NCBI GenBank assembly: GCA_032433765.1 | Contig: JAVIAB010000159.1 | Location: forward strand, 2,542,001 to 2,606,000 | From: Megaustenia siamemsis | Lineage: Eukaryota; Mollusca; Gastropoda; Stylommatophora; Ariophantidae | Length of the DNA: 64,000 bases | Reading direction: 5' to 3' | Shown: positions 19,861 through 31,319 of the stretch, one piece after another | Numbering within the stretch: position 1 is the first letter of the stretch | How the letters are laid out: the number at the start of each line of letters is the position of its first letter | The notes under the pieces: model-generated | Told to the model about the DNA's origin: nothing | Database searches by the model: none | The model's input: the letters and a program-made list of their open reading frames with translations, nothing else | Made by a program: the position numbers and the translations under genes

Positions 19861-21645
19861 ATTTAAACATGAACACATGTTGGGAATGTGCACAGGCGAG
19901 AAGACAGCTGTTGTAGGACGAGAGTTTTCTCGAGAAAGGAATCGTCTATTTGTGAAATGTAACATATTGATTGAGAGACTCATATCATCTAGTAGTAATT
20001 CGTCTGTGCCTCGCGGAAAATCAAATCTTACTTATTGCTAATCTTTCACGTTGACAAATACCCGTTTATTTCCTGGAATAATCGCACCGGAACGACGTAA
20101 ATATGAAACCGTTTATTCTGAGATTACATTTGAACGATAATAAACGTTAATCTCTCTAGCACAACGGCGCCGTCCCTGATTAAAAAAAAAAAAACCACTT
20201 ATATTTGAATTAAATTGCTCTTACTTAGCTTATTATGGTTAAAGTGGGGTGAGAAGTAGCGGCACGAAAATAAAATTAATGACGTAACTTCCGCAATGGA
20301 AGTAATGTCTTTATTTTTCTCAGTATTTTCGGTATGATAAATACGACATTGATTTATACTGTATCTGCTTGAATCAAATTGCTTCAATTTACGACATTTC
20401 CAGAGAGCAGATTGGCACTGCTACGTGATTGCCAGAGATCAACTGAAAAGTATATTGCCTCGCCAGCATGCTCGTGACTTGTCCATGTTCCGTGTTTACT
20501 CGTCAGTTTCATGTTTTCGCTCTTGCCTCAGTGTAGAGAGGCTACAAGTTAAAAAGTCAAGTCAGCAAACGTCTAAGAGACGAGAGCACAACGAGGGGCT
20601 GAACGTGTCCAAGTAGACCGGCGTCATTTAAAAGAAAGAAAAAAACATAAGATACGGAATTTTCCTCAAACTCACTGAGTCAGCGACTCAATTTCAATAC
20701 AAACGAGCGAGATAGTTCATTCAGTGGCACTCTCAGTAACGTCTGCATTAGGTTATCATCAACATAAACGAGCGAGATAGTTCATTCAGTGGCACTCTCA
20801 GTAACGTCTGCATTAGGTTATCATCAACACAAACGAGCGAGATAGTTCATTCAGCGGCACACTCATTGACGTCTGCATTAGGTTATCAACGTTGCTCTCG
20901 AGTGAGAGATTGACAGCAGTGGGTGGAAAGATGACTTGATGCAATTGTCATTGACAGGAAGAAGATAGCAACACAAGAAATAGAGGGCATTTGTTCACGT
21001 TAACAAATAGAGAACTGGACATTTAACACATTCTTCTCGCTCAACGTTCAGCCATTAAGTGGACGAGGATGTGTTTTTTGCGATGGTTTACGACCAGCGC
21101 CATGTCCGTCTATAAAATGTCTATATCTCCAACGACCAGCGACATGTCCGTCTATAAAACGTATAGATCTTTAACCTGATAACAATGAGACAGAAACTGT
21201 AGCACTTGTAGCTTACCACTTCCGAATTTTCAACGGTTCTTTAATGTACGAACAGTGCACACGTGACAATCTGCTTTTTTTTGTCAGTATCCGAGAGGGC
21301 TAGGCATCGAACCTCGCTGCCTAGAGACTGAGGGAGGGTCAGTCACTCAAAAACAAGAATTCGAAGAGAAAATGTCCTCCCACCTATAGCGGGTTTAAAA
21401 CATTGGACATCCATCTCCAGGTCCCACAACTTATCTCTAGACCACGCCGTCCCCCATCCGCCCATAACATTCCTATAACTTTAATTACCACAAGACAGGC
21501 CTGACTTTTCTCAATAAAGAATTCAAGGGAGACAATAGAAGTGATGGTGATAACGTTAAGGCTTTGATTGAGAGAAATCATGTAGGGAGTGGGCACCATT
21601 TCGGTGATTGTGATCAACTGTAGTTATGACTGCATGCTATAAGAC
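19861..21645. other. Region upstream of the GPCR gene
   Basis: No gene recognised. It holds a 65-bp unit repeated three times (about 20698-20890, ACGAGCGAGATAGTTCATTC), a shorter duplicated phrase CCATGTCCGTCTATAAAA / GACATGTCCGTCTATAAAA (about 21099 and 21143), and a B-box-like sequence on the minus strand near 21310 (GAGGTTCGATGCCTAGC) that may be a SINE remnant. Promoter elements of the GPCR may lie here; none can be fixed by eye. Confidence 0.45.
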
Positions 21646-22662
21646 ATGGATAACGCGCAATACAAATCTGCTGTAAATGTAATGCACATGATCAATGACA
21701 GTCAGAGAGAGTTGATAGTAGTTATTAATGTGGTTATTCTGTGCGGTGTTGTCAGTGTATTCGGGACAGTAGCTAACGTGTTCAATATAGTCGTGTTTTA
21801 TAAACAAGGTCTGGACACAACCATCAACATTAGCTTCTTCTTTCTCGCCATCTCTGACCTGTGTTGCCTTGTTTTACAACAGCTTTACAACCTCTACAAC
21901 AACCCCCTGTTTCAGGGCTTGGATCTACCAGTTGCCTACTCTGATCTCATGTTTCAAACAGCATCATTACCCCGAGTTGTGTTTGCATCGATTACCTGTC
22001 ACATAACAGCCTTTATCACCGCCGAGAGATGTCTGTGTGTTGTCTTTCCTCCACACATCAAACGAGTTATCACTCCCAGGAGAACCACTATAATTATCAT
22101 TGCTACTTATATTGTCAACGTGATATTGTTATCACCGATCTACTTCACGTCCTACTACACCTGGAGGTTTTACCCAGGACTTAACAGAACTCTCCTGGGT
22201 CTAACCTTCACAAAAGATAACGACGACGCGATAGCCTTCTTTTTCATCTCACACGCATTCATCTTGTTGTTGGGATGTCTGTTAGTTCTCACCTTCACCT
22301 TGATCTTAATTTACCAGCTGAGACAGAAAAGTGCCTGGAGACAAACGGTAAACGCTGACCAGGAGAAGGCCAAATCTATGTCTAAACGTGACAGAGCTAC
22401 CATAACTATGGTTGTGATGATAGCCAGCATCTTAGTCGTGTGTTACACGCCGCCTGTTCTGTTAAGTGTCACCACAGTTATTGAACCACAATTTTCACGA
22501 TTTGGCATCTACTCCAACAATTACAAAATCGGATGGTCGCTGGCTCTGGTATTTGAGAACATCAACTCCAGCGTCAACATTTTCTTTTATCTTAAAATCA
22601 GCTCAAAATACAGACAGACATTCATGGAGATGTTCTCTTCTATTCTTCCACAGACAAGATAA
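21646..22662 (+). CDS. Class-A (rhodopsin-like) G protein-coupled receptor
   Basis: An intact, intronless 338-residue receptor with seven hydrophobic segments: TM1 about 24-51 (GTVANVFNIVVFY), TM2 60-83 with Asp71 in LAISDL, TM3 110-132, TM4 147-169, TM5 196-223, TM6 252-278 with CYTPP, TM7 296-316. The E/DRY motif at the end of TM3 is ERC (127-129), and NPxxY in TM7 is replaced by SVNIFFY. A sequon NDS at 17 lies in the extracellular N-terminus. The third loop (225-250) is short and basic. It most resembles the large gastropod sets of peptide or chemosensory receptors; the ligand cannot be predicted. The start is the first ATG of the frame. It would sit in the plasma membrane and couple to G proteins. 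Confidence 0.88.
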   Translation: MDNAQYKSAVNVMHMINDSQRELIVVINVVILCGVVSVFGTVANVFNIVVFYKQGLDTTINISFFFLAISDLCCLVLQQLYNLYNNPLFQGLDLPVAYSDLMFQTASLPRVVFASITCHITAFITAERCLCVVFPPHIKRVITPRRTTIIIIATYIVNVILLSPIYFTSYYTWRFYPGLNRTLLGLTFTKDNDDAIAFFFISHAFILLLGCLLVLTFTLILIYQLRQKSAWRQTVNADQEKAKSMSKRDRATITMVVMIASILVVCYTPPVLLSVTTVIEPQFSRFGIYSNNYKIGWSLALVFENINSSVNIFFYLKISSKYRQTFMEMFSSILPQTR

Positions 22663-22829
22663 AGGTGGTCAACAAATGATAACCTAATATTGAGAGGTTA
22701 CTGACGTTTCTATTTTAGTTGACATACATGACCGTGTACGTCTTCACAGACGGGTGGAAGCGGAAAGACGCCCACCTTCAATAGAAACTGAACAGGCGCA
22801 GTTTTGGGACAGCTTCGCTCAATTTTGTC

Positions 22830-23350
22830 AATATGTTCTGTCAATGACAAACACAGCAACACTTGTATTGACATTCACACTATGTTCTGTCAAAGACAAG
22901 CACAGCAATACATGTATTGACATTCACACAATGTTCTGTCAATGACAAACACAGCAACACTTGTACTGACATTCACACAATGTTCTGTCAATGACAAACA
23001 CAGCAATACATGTATTGACATTCGCCCCATCTTCTGTCAATTACAAATAGGGCAATGTGTAACATCGGCGACATTGGTAGAGTCATACGTAACATATGTT
23101 CTGTCAATGCGAAGCACAGTTACAACTGTATTGTTATTATTACAGACCCCATGTTCTGTCAACGTGAAGCACAGTTACAACTGTATTGTTATTATTACAC
23201 ACCCCATGTTCTGTCAACGTGAAGCACAGTTACAACTGTATTGCTATTATTACAGACCCCATGTTCTGTCAATGTGAAGCACAGTTACAACTGTATTGGT
23301 ATTATCACAGACCCCATGTTCTGTCAACGTGAAGCACAGTTACAACTGTA
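22830..23350. repeat. Minisatellite with ~55-bp units, left block
   Basis: Units contain ATGTTCTGTCAA and then either ACACAGCAACACTTGTATTG (22830-23060) or GAAGCACAGTTACAACTGTA (23095-23350). The second subtype resumes in the same orientation at 30721-31035, so the foldback element was inserted into this array. Confidence 0.92.
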
Positions 23351-23806
23351 TTGGTAGTAGTAAGGGTGGCTGTGAACCCACCCCAAAAGTGCACGTGCAT
23401 GCACCGAAAGACAATAGATTTGGCACCGATACTGCACGAAACTTGCACCAAATCCGTGCCCAAAAAAAAAAAAAAAAAATTTTTGAATTCGCTATTTTTT
23501 CGACATTTACTTTTTTTTTGGGGGGGGGGGGTAATTTTTTTTTTTTTTTTTGGTTCGTCAGTTTGTCGAAACGGTCTACTGTGTCTGAGAGATTAACGCA
23601 GGTAAATTGTAAAGATCGTGTCTCGCTGGTAATCGGCTTATCGTGTGGTGCCGTGCTTGTCGTGATCGCCTCTCGCGGTGTGATATTTGTGAAAGAGTAT
23701 TTTAAAAGAGTATATTTGAGAAAATAAAAATTCAGAATTATTTAAAAAAATATGTATTTGTGAAAGTAAAAAAAAAACTCAGAATTATTAAAAATTAAAA
23801 AAAATA

Positions 23807-23878
23807 GTCTCCCACCAGGATTCGAACACGGGACTGCGTGACAGGCCAGGCACTTACCACACGGTCCACTTCGTCACT
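23807..23878 (-). other. tRNA-Asp-like module in the left arm
   Basis: On the minus strand it contains GTGTGGTAAGTGCCTGG (A-box-like), CCTGTCACGC (as in the tRNA-Asp GUC anticodon loop) and GTGTTCGAATCCTGG (B box). The acceptor ends do not pair well, so it is a tRNA-derived sequence and not a gene. Confidence 0.5.
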
Positions 23879-24584
23879 TTGTCGAACTGTCCACTGCGTC
23901 TGACAGGTAAATTGAAAAGATCGGCCGTCAAACAGTCCGGCTCAGGATATTTCAGTTAACCAACTCAGGTAAAACCCCGATTGAAAAGAAAACGGACTTA
24001 TGTTAAAAATAATAAAATATAATGATGAAAAATCAAAATTTTTAAAAAATTAAAATGAAGGGAAATTAAAAATTATAGGCGATCTCGTAACTGATTGGGT
24101 CGCGGATCTCGCACTACATTTTTTTAGTGATCATGTACCACCCTCAACACCATCATCAACCCTTCATGTCATATCATCACCAACATACCACACAAACTAT
24201 CAAACCGATTATTATTCGGAGGCGGTCGGCATGTGAGGTGGAGGGGGGTATTAGGCGACAGGAGGCGACGTGTAAAAAAAAATGCTGACAAGCAATGACG
24301 TTGAAGGGGTATTGTTAGGAAAAGGATTAGGTAAATACGACTAGCTCGCGGGCGGGAACGGGTTGGTCGGCACAGGTGTGTTATTGTAGTATCGCCTAAC
24401 ATCATGTGCCAGGATAGCGGTTCTTGGGGAAAGATTATTGGTCGTGTGTGTTATCGCTACCAACATCATCATGTGTCGTGTAGTAAGGTGTGCTAATATT
24501 AAATAGTGACGCTCGCTCTTTCTCATTCAATGTAAAGCAAAACAAAATTCTATATTTCACAACTTTATTAGTACAACATATATA

Positions 24585-25994
24585 CAGGGTGTTTTTAAAG
24601 TCGCAGTGCAGTGAATTTCTACTCTCGGAAGAAAAACGTCACCAGAAATGCGGTTAACTAATGCGTCACACAAATTGTAAAATAAATGGTATTATTCAAA
24701 TATACTTGACTGCTATCGGCGAGCTTATAATGGGTAATGTTGGTATTAACACAATAAAGTTGTGCCTAAAGCATATGATGAAAATGTCCACCACGGGCCT
24801 CAAGACATGTCGTGATTCGTCTTTCCATATTTGCGAAAACCTTCAGAATAATGTCTGGTGATATTTGTTTAATCTTGTCTACTATTTCAGTCTTTAGGTC
24901 ATTAATTGTCTGCGGATTATTTTCATAAACTTTCCCCTTCAATGCCCCCCACAGATAATAATCTGGGGGTGTTAGATCTGGTGAACGAGCAGGCCAGATT
25001 CCACGTGAAATAATGCGATTTGCAAATATGCTTTCTAAATAATTGAGTGTTGTTGTGGCTGTGTGTGCTGTTGCCCCATCCTGCTAAAACCAGGATTCCA
25101 TAATTTCCCGTTCTGTAAGGTGTGCTATGAACGGTTCCAGAATTAAAGTACGGTAACGTTCTGCATTTATTGTTTCATTAAAAAATATAGGTCCTATTAG
25201 CCGCATACGACTTATAGCGCACCACACTCCGACTTTTTGATCGTAAAGCGGCACTTGATGAAATTCATGGGGGTTTTCACTGCTCCACAGCCGATTGTTC
25301 TGACTGTTCACATAACCGGATAAATGAAACCAGGCCTCATCAGTGAAAAAAGTGACGTCAAGGATGGCAGCGCCATGTTCATAAATAAAATTCTGAAACC
25401 ACATGGAGTAGTTTAAACGGGATTCATAATCTCTTTCTTGGAGTTGAGACACTTCAGTTAATTTGTATGGACGATAGTGTAGTTCACTTCTTAAAACCTT
25501 GTGAACAGAACTCTTAGATATTTGCACCTGTTGAGACAAGTGGTTTAAAGATGCATTTGGACTCATTGTAATTCTGTCTTGGAGTTCCATAATTTGGTCT
25601 TGTGAAATTGAAGGTCTTCCATATCGGTATGCATCTACCACACTACCGGTTTCACGAAACTTTTTGATCAATTTTGTAACAGAATTTCGGTGAGGGACTT
25701 GTGAGTCTGGAAATTTCCTCACGAATTGTCTAATGACCTCATCCGTATATTTACCGCCATTACGAAAGACATGCTAAACCAGAAATACCATGTTTTCAAT
25801 CGTCAACACCATTTCTTTCAAGCAATGAGACAGTGAAAGTAGCGTAGTGCCCGTCCTTTACGTAAATAAAACCTTAAAGGAAGCAGCGGTTTGTTCATAA
25901 ATTTGGTTTACAAAATTGTGGTACGTAGATGATGATTACGTCATTTACTGAATATTAGAAATATTCACTGCACTGCGACTTTAAAAACACCCTG
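24585..25994 (-). mobile_element. Mariner/Tc1-type (ITm) DNA transposon
   Basis: A 1410-bp element with perfect 32-bp terminal inverted repeats beginning CAGGGTGTTTTTAAAGTCGC and TA duplicated at the target. The opposite foldback arm carries the uninterrupted site (CATATATATATTACTG near 29490-29505), which proves the insertion boundaries and shows that it entered after the arms existed. It contains one transposase gene with two stop codons. Confidence 0.93.
24766..25791 (-). pseudogene. Mariner-type transposase with two nonsense codons
   Basis: One continuous 341-codon frame with no frameshift but two TAG codons (25774-25776 after MVFLV; 25084-25086 in WF-stop-QDG). The N-terminal half has helix-turn-helix character (RNSVTKLIKKFRETGSVVDA, GRPS linker, LSQQVQISKSSVHKVLRSEL). 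Catalytic motifs: FFTDEAWFHLSG with the first Asp, QDGATAH with the second, and SPDLTPPDYYLWG with the third. Length and motifs fit IS630-Tc1-mariner transposases, which cut and paste at TA. Two stops with everything else intact suggest recent death; both could derive from CAG or CAA codons. Confidence 0.88.
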
Positions 25995-26159
25995 TATATT
26001 ACTGTCTGGTTGCTGATAATTTTAAGCGTCTGGGTTTCCTACACAACCGCCCTCCATTTTGACAAAACCTTGATCAAAGCTGGAATAGGTAATCGGTGAC
26101 TCTGCTGAAACATCCGGGGCATCCATATTGGCTGCCGGATCTGTCCCCCTCTGCCTTCA

Positions 26160-26729
26160 TGGCCTATCATCATCATCATGTGCCACCCTCATCAACCCTT
26201 CATGACCTATCATCATCATCATGTGCCACCCTCAACAGCATCATCAAACCTTCATGTCCTATCATCATCAGCATCAGCATCATCATCAAGCCACACAAAG
26301 TATCAAACCGATTATTAGTGACACATCATCATCATGTGCCACCCTCAACACCATCATCAACCCTTCATGTCCTATCATCATCATCATCATGTGCCACCCT
26401 CAACAACATCAGCAACCCTTCATGACCTATCATCATCATCATGTGCCACCCTCAACAACATCATCAACCCTTCATGACCTATCATCATCATCATGTGCCA
26501 CCCTCAACACCATCATCATCCCATCATGTCCTATCATCATCATGTGCCCCCCTCAACAGCATCAGCATCACTTCATGTCCTATCATCATCCCTTCATGTC
26601 CTATCATCATCAAGCCACACACAGTATCAAACCGATTATTAGTGACACATCATCAACATGTGCCACCCTCAACACCATCATCATCTCTTCATGTCCTATC
26701 ATCAAACCACACAAAGTATCAACCAGCGA

Positions 26730-26776
<47 letters not shown>

Positions 26777-27410
26777 ACATTCATGGTAAACCAAAACAAA
26801 ATAGGCTCACACTCAAAAAGTCGACCTCAAAATCATAAAAATCTACTCACATAGTCATACTAGTTAGACACAACGAGCAGGAAGTTATATTCAAGGTCCA
26901 AAATGTTGGACCAAATCACTAAGATTTTACCACCATAACACACAAATTTAGGCTCATATTCAAAAAGTCGATCTTAAAACTCTACAAATATACTCATCAT
27001 GTGCCACCCTCAACAACATCATCAACCATTCATGGCATATCATCATCATCATGTGCCACCCTCAACACCATCATCATCCCTTAATGTCCTATCATCATCA
27101 TCATTTGCCACCCTCAACACCATCAGCATCCCTTCATGTCCTATCATCATCATCATCACCAAGCCACACAAAGTGACACATCATCATCATGTGCCACCCT
27201 CAACAGCATCATCACCCCTTCATGTCCTATCATCATCATCAGCATCAAGCCACACCCTCAACACCATCATCAGCCCTTCATGTCCTATCATCATCCTACC
27301 ACACAAAGTATCAAAACGATTATTAGTGACACATCATCATCATGTGCCACCCTCAACACCATCATCATCCCTTCATGTCCTATCATCAAGCCACACAAAG
27401 TATCAACCAG
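26160..27410. repeat. CAT-rich tandem repeats inside the foldback element
   Basis: Variable units built from TATCATCATCATCATGTGCC, ACCCTCAACACCATCATCA and ACCCTTCATGTCC, with CT dinucleotide runs at about 26731-26770 and 27417-27445. Long His/Pro/Ser-rich frames here come from the repeat and are not treated as genes. An inverted set lies at about 29140-29340 and 29890-29945. Confidence 0.9.
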
Positions 27411-28480
27411 CGAAATTCTCTCTCTCTCTCTCTCTCTGTCTGTCTCTCTCACATTCATGGTAAACCAAAACAAAATAGGCTCATACTCAAAAAGTCGACC
27501 TCAAAACCATAAAAATCTACTCACATAGTCATACTAGTTAGACACAACGAGCAGGAAGTTATATTCAAGGTCCAAAATGTTGGACCAAATCACTAAGATT
27601 TTACCACCATAACACACAAATTTAGGCTCATATTCAAAAGTCGATCTTAAAACTCTACAAATCTACTCCTATACTCATACTAGTTAGACACAACGAGCAG
27701 GAAGTTATATTCAAGGTCCAAAATGTTGGACCAAATCACTAAGATTTTACCACCATAACACACAAATTTAGGCTCATATTCAAAAAGTCGATCTTAAAAC
27801 TCTACAAATCTACTCCCATACTCATACTAGTTAGACACATCGAACAGATAGTTATATCCAATGTCAAAAAAAAAGTTAGACCAAATCGCAAGCATTTTAC
27901 TCCCAGAACACAAAAATGTAGGCTCATATTAAAAAAGTCGACATCAAAACCATAAAAATCTACTCCCATACTCATAGTAGTTTGACACATCGAACAGATA
28001 GTTATATCCAATGTCAAAAAAAATAAATGTTTGGCCAAATCGCAAATATTTTACCCACAGAACACAAAAATGTAGGCTCATATTAAAAAAGTCGACCTAA
28101 AAATTTCAAAAAGCTACTCACATAGTCATAATTGTTAGACACATCGAACCGATCGTTATTTCTAAAGCCAAAAAAAAAAGTTTGGCCAAATCGCAAATAT
28201 TTTACCCACAGAACACAAAAATATAGGTTCATATTCAAAAAGTCGACCTAAAAATCCCAAAAGCTACTCACATAGTCGTAATAGTTAGACACATCGAACA
28301 GGTAGTTATATCCAATGTCAAAAAAAAGTTTGGCCAAATCGCAAAACATTTCATCACCAGAACACAAAAAATGTAGGCTCATACACAAAAAGTCGACCTC
28401 AAAACACTAAAAATGTACTCCCATACTCATACTAGTTAGACACAACGAGCAGATAGTTATATTCAAAGTCCAAAAACTTT
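26790..28480. repeat. ~146-154-bp tandem repeat in the foldback centre
   Basis: About ten units containing TAGGCTCATATTCAAAAAGT, CATACTAGTTAGACACA and TTGGACCAAATC. Spacing between successive TAGGCTCA motifs is 146-154 bp. CAT-rich repeats interrupt the left part of the range (about 27000-27410). A partial unit lies in the right arm near 29085-29125. Confidence 0.88.
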
Positions 28481-28485
28481 ATTTT

Positions 28486-28989
28486 AGACATCCCCATACC
28501 AAAAAACCACCTTTTCTTCTTTTTTTCTTTCCTCATCTGCCTTTCAGCGTCGAGGAGAGATATAATTTGCGGTCTCTTGCTCTTCTGTTCGCCTCTGCTG
28601 CTGGTATGTTTCCTAGCGCTTCTAATTGTACATCGACCCATCCTTTTTCGTGGTCGACAGTTGGGTCTGGTGTTCTCACAACATTTTGCTGAAGGCTCGT
28701 TGTGTTTTTGATCTGTCTGCCCTGTCACCTAGCCAAACTATTTTATCTGTTGTTTCCTTATATATTCTATGATGGGGGCTATTCCTAGCTTTCTTCTCAG
28801 TTCTTCATTCCTGAGCTTATCTCTCAGACTGTTTCCTGTCATTCGTCTAACACATTTCATCTCTGAGATCACAAAAATGTAGGCACATACTCTTGCACAT
28901 TCGTAAGGGGCGTAACAATCAGCCTTCGTAAGGGGCGTATCAATCATAAAAGTGATTATCAAAGTAAATTTTTGGTATGGGGATGTCTA
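28486..28989 (-). mobile_element. LINE 3' fragment bounded by a 20-bp inverted repeat
   Basis: Bases about 28530-28867 on the minus strand match the C-terminal region of the LINE copies at 32334-33035 and 62500-63075 (CVRRMTGNSLRDKLRNEELR). The segment lies between AGACATCCCCATACCAAAAA (28486) and its exact inverse complement ending at 28989. Confidence 0.7.
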
Positions 28990-29089
28990 TTGGTGCATTG
29001 TGACAAACTTGTGCGCGTGTCAAACTTGTGCATGTTTTTGCACGGTGCAAATCTCGTGTGGTTTTGGTGTAACTTTTAGATGAGTGTGG

Positions 29090-30720
29090 GAGTAGATTTT
29101 TATGGTTTTGAGGTCGACTTTTTGAGTCACTAATAATCGGTTTGATACTTTGTGTGGTATGATGATGATAGGACATGAAGGGCTGATGATGGTGTTGAGG
29201 GTGTGGCTTGATGCTGATGATGGGACATGAAGGGTGATGATGCTGTTGAGGGTGGCACATGATGATGATGATAGGTCATGAAGGGTTGATGATGGTGTTG
29301 AGGGTGGCACATGATGATGATGATAGGCCATGAAGGCAGAGGGGGACAGATCCGGCAGCCAATATGGATGCCCCGGATGTTTCAGCAGAGTCACCGATTA
29401 CCTATTCCAGCTTTGATCAAGGTTTTGTAAAAATGGAGGGCGGTTGTGTAGGAAACCCAGACGCTTAAAATTATCAGCAACCAGACAGTAATATATATAT
29501 GTTGTATTAATAAAGTTGTGAAATATAGAATTTTGTTTTGCTTTACATTGAATGAGAAAGAAAGAGCGTCACTATTTAATATTAGCACACCTTACTACAC
29601 GACACATGATGATATTGGTAGCGATAACACACACGACCAATAATCTTTCCCCAAGAACCGCTATCCTGGCACATGATGTTAGCGATACTACAATAACACA
29701 CCTGTGCCGACCAACCCGTTCCCGCCCGCGAGCTAGTCGTATTTACCTAATCCTTTTCCTAACAATACCCTTTCAACGTCATTGCTTGTCAGCATTTTTT
29801 TACACGTCGCCTCCTGTCGCCTAATACCCCCCTCCACCTCACATGCCGACCGCCTCCGAATAATAATCGGTTTGATAGTTTGTGTGGTATGTTGGTGATG
29901 ATATGACATGAAGGGTTGATGATGGTGTTGAGGGTGGTACATGATCACTAAAAAAATGTAGTGCGAGATCCACGACCCAATCAGTTACGAGATCGCCTAT
30001 AATTTTAAATTTCCCTTCATTTTAAGTTTTTAAAAATATTGATTTTTCATCATTATATTTTATTATTTTTAACATAAGTCCGTTTTCTTTTCAATCGGGG
30101 TTTTACCTGTGTTGGTTAACTGAAATATCCTGAGCCGGACTGTTTGACGGCCGATCTTTTCAATTTACCTGTCAGACGCAGTGGACCGTTCGACAAAGTG
30201 ACGAAGTGGACCGTGTGGTAAGTGCCTGGCCTGTCACGCAGTCCCGTGTTCGAATCCTGGTGGGAGACTATTTTATTTTTATTTTTAATAATTCTGAGTT
30301 TTTTTTTACTTTCACAAATACATATTTTTAAAAATAATTCTGAATTTTTACTTTCTCAAATATACTCTTTTAAAATACTCTTTCACAAATATCACACCGC
30401 GAGAGGCGATCACGACAAGCACGGCACCACACGATAAGCCGATTACCAGCGAGACACGATCTTTACAATTTACCTGCGTTAATCTCTCAGACACAGTAGA
30501 CCGTTTCGACAAACTGACGAACCAAAAAAAAAAAAAATTACCCCCCCCCCCCCCCCCCAAAAAAAAAAAAATAGTCAATGTCGAAAAAATAGCGAATTTA
30601 AAAAAATTTTTTTTTGCACGGATTTGGTGCAAGTTTCGTGCAGTATCGGTGCAAAATCTATTGTCTTTCGGTGCATGCACGTGCACTTTTGGTATGGGTT
30701 CACAGCCACCCTTACTACTA
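29090..30720 (-). repeat. Right inverted arm of the foldback element
   Basis: Inverse copy of the left arm without the mariner. It carries homopolymers (A, C and T runs about 30526-30616), the tRNA-like module (30198-30269) and the empty mariner site. Confidence 0.85.
30198..30269 (+). other. tRNA-Asp-like module in the right arm
   Basis: Same module as in the left arm: GTGTGGTAAGTGCCTGG, CCTGTCACGC and GTGTTCGAATCCTGG. Its presence in both arms shows that it is part of the element. Confidence 0.5.
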
Positions 30721-31035
30721 TTGGTATTATTACAGACCCCATGTTCTGTCAACGTGAAGCACAGTTACAACTGTATTGTTATTATCACAGACCCCATGTT
30801 CTGTCAACGTGAAGCACAGTTACAACTGTATTGTTATTATTACAGACCCCATGTTCTGTCAATGAGAAGCACAGTTACAACTGTATTGTTATTATCACAG
30901 ACCCCATGTTCTGTCAACGTGAAGCACAGTTACAACTGTATTGTTATTATTACAGACCCCATGTTCTGTCAATGATAAGCACGGTTACAACTGTATTGTT
31001 ATTATCACAGACCCCATGTTCTGTCAATGACAATA
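30721..31035. repeat. Minisatellite with ~59-bp units, right block
   Basis: Five units of CCATGTTCTGTCAACGTGAA, GCACAGTTACAACTGTATTG and TTATTATCACAGACC, in the same orientation as 23095-23350. Confidence 0.93.
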
Positions 31036-31054
31036 ATGACGACTACAATGTTAT

Positions 31055-31310
31055 GAGGAGCCGCGATAGCTCGTGGTTAGTGACCTGGACTACAAAGGAC
31101 GAGAGGTAGTGTTCGATCCCCACTAACGGCTTTCGGTTCATCCAGACTTTAATGGGTACCGGATTTTTTTTCTGGGAAAGTAAAGCGGCACGGGCGTAAT
31201 ACCGACCACATGACCCCCAAAATTATGTGCCAAAGGTCTGTAAAATGTATGGTCACTAACACCATATTCCCTATACGCCACTTGGCGTGACAGGGGTACT
31301 TTACTTTACA
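31055..31310 (+). mobile_element. tRNA-derived SINE
   Basis: A single tRNA-like head (GAGCCGCGATAGCTCGTGG, TGTTCGATCCC) followed by the same body as the SINE at 9613 (AATGGGTACCGGAT, CGCCACTTGGCGTGAC). The flanks ACAATGTTATGAG and ACAATATTATGGAG look like a diverged target duplication. Confidence 0.85.
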
Positions 31311-31319
31311 ATATTATGG

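Larger units (their letters stand above)
23355..26300 (+). repeat. Left inverted arm of the foldback element
   Basis: Inverse copy of 29090-30720, interrupted at 24585-25994 by the mariner. It includes homopolymer runs around 23461-23550 and a tRNA-like module near 23807-23878. Short frames in it (for example 23296-23727) are not supported as genes. Confidence 0.85.
23355..30720. mobile_element. Foldback-type element with ~1.6-kb inverted arms
   Basis: The ends are inverted copies starting TAGTAGTAAGGGTGG; TTGG lies outside each end (23351-23354, 30721-30724), and the minisatellite unit reads through once one TTGG is removed, giving a 4-bp target duplication. The arms run inward as 23355-24584 plus 25995-~26300 (split by a mariner) and 30720-~29090, about 97% alike over the part compared. 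The centre holds CAT-rich repeats, ~150-bp tandem units and a LINE fragment, with no transposase. Total 7366 bp, about 5.95 kb without the mariner. It must depend on enzymes in trans; the family is not recognised. Confidence 0.8.

Noticed and set aside
23296..23727. Frames in the foldback arms ending in a hydrophobic segment (VIGLSCGAVLVVIASRGVIF)
   Set aside because: They are present in both arms because the arms are inverted copies, they cross homopolymers, and no start or known domain fits.
26096..27528. His/Pro/Ser-rich frames in the CAT-repeat region
   Set aside because: Generated by CATCAT repeats in overlapping frames; mirrored on the minus strand in the opposite arm.
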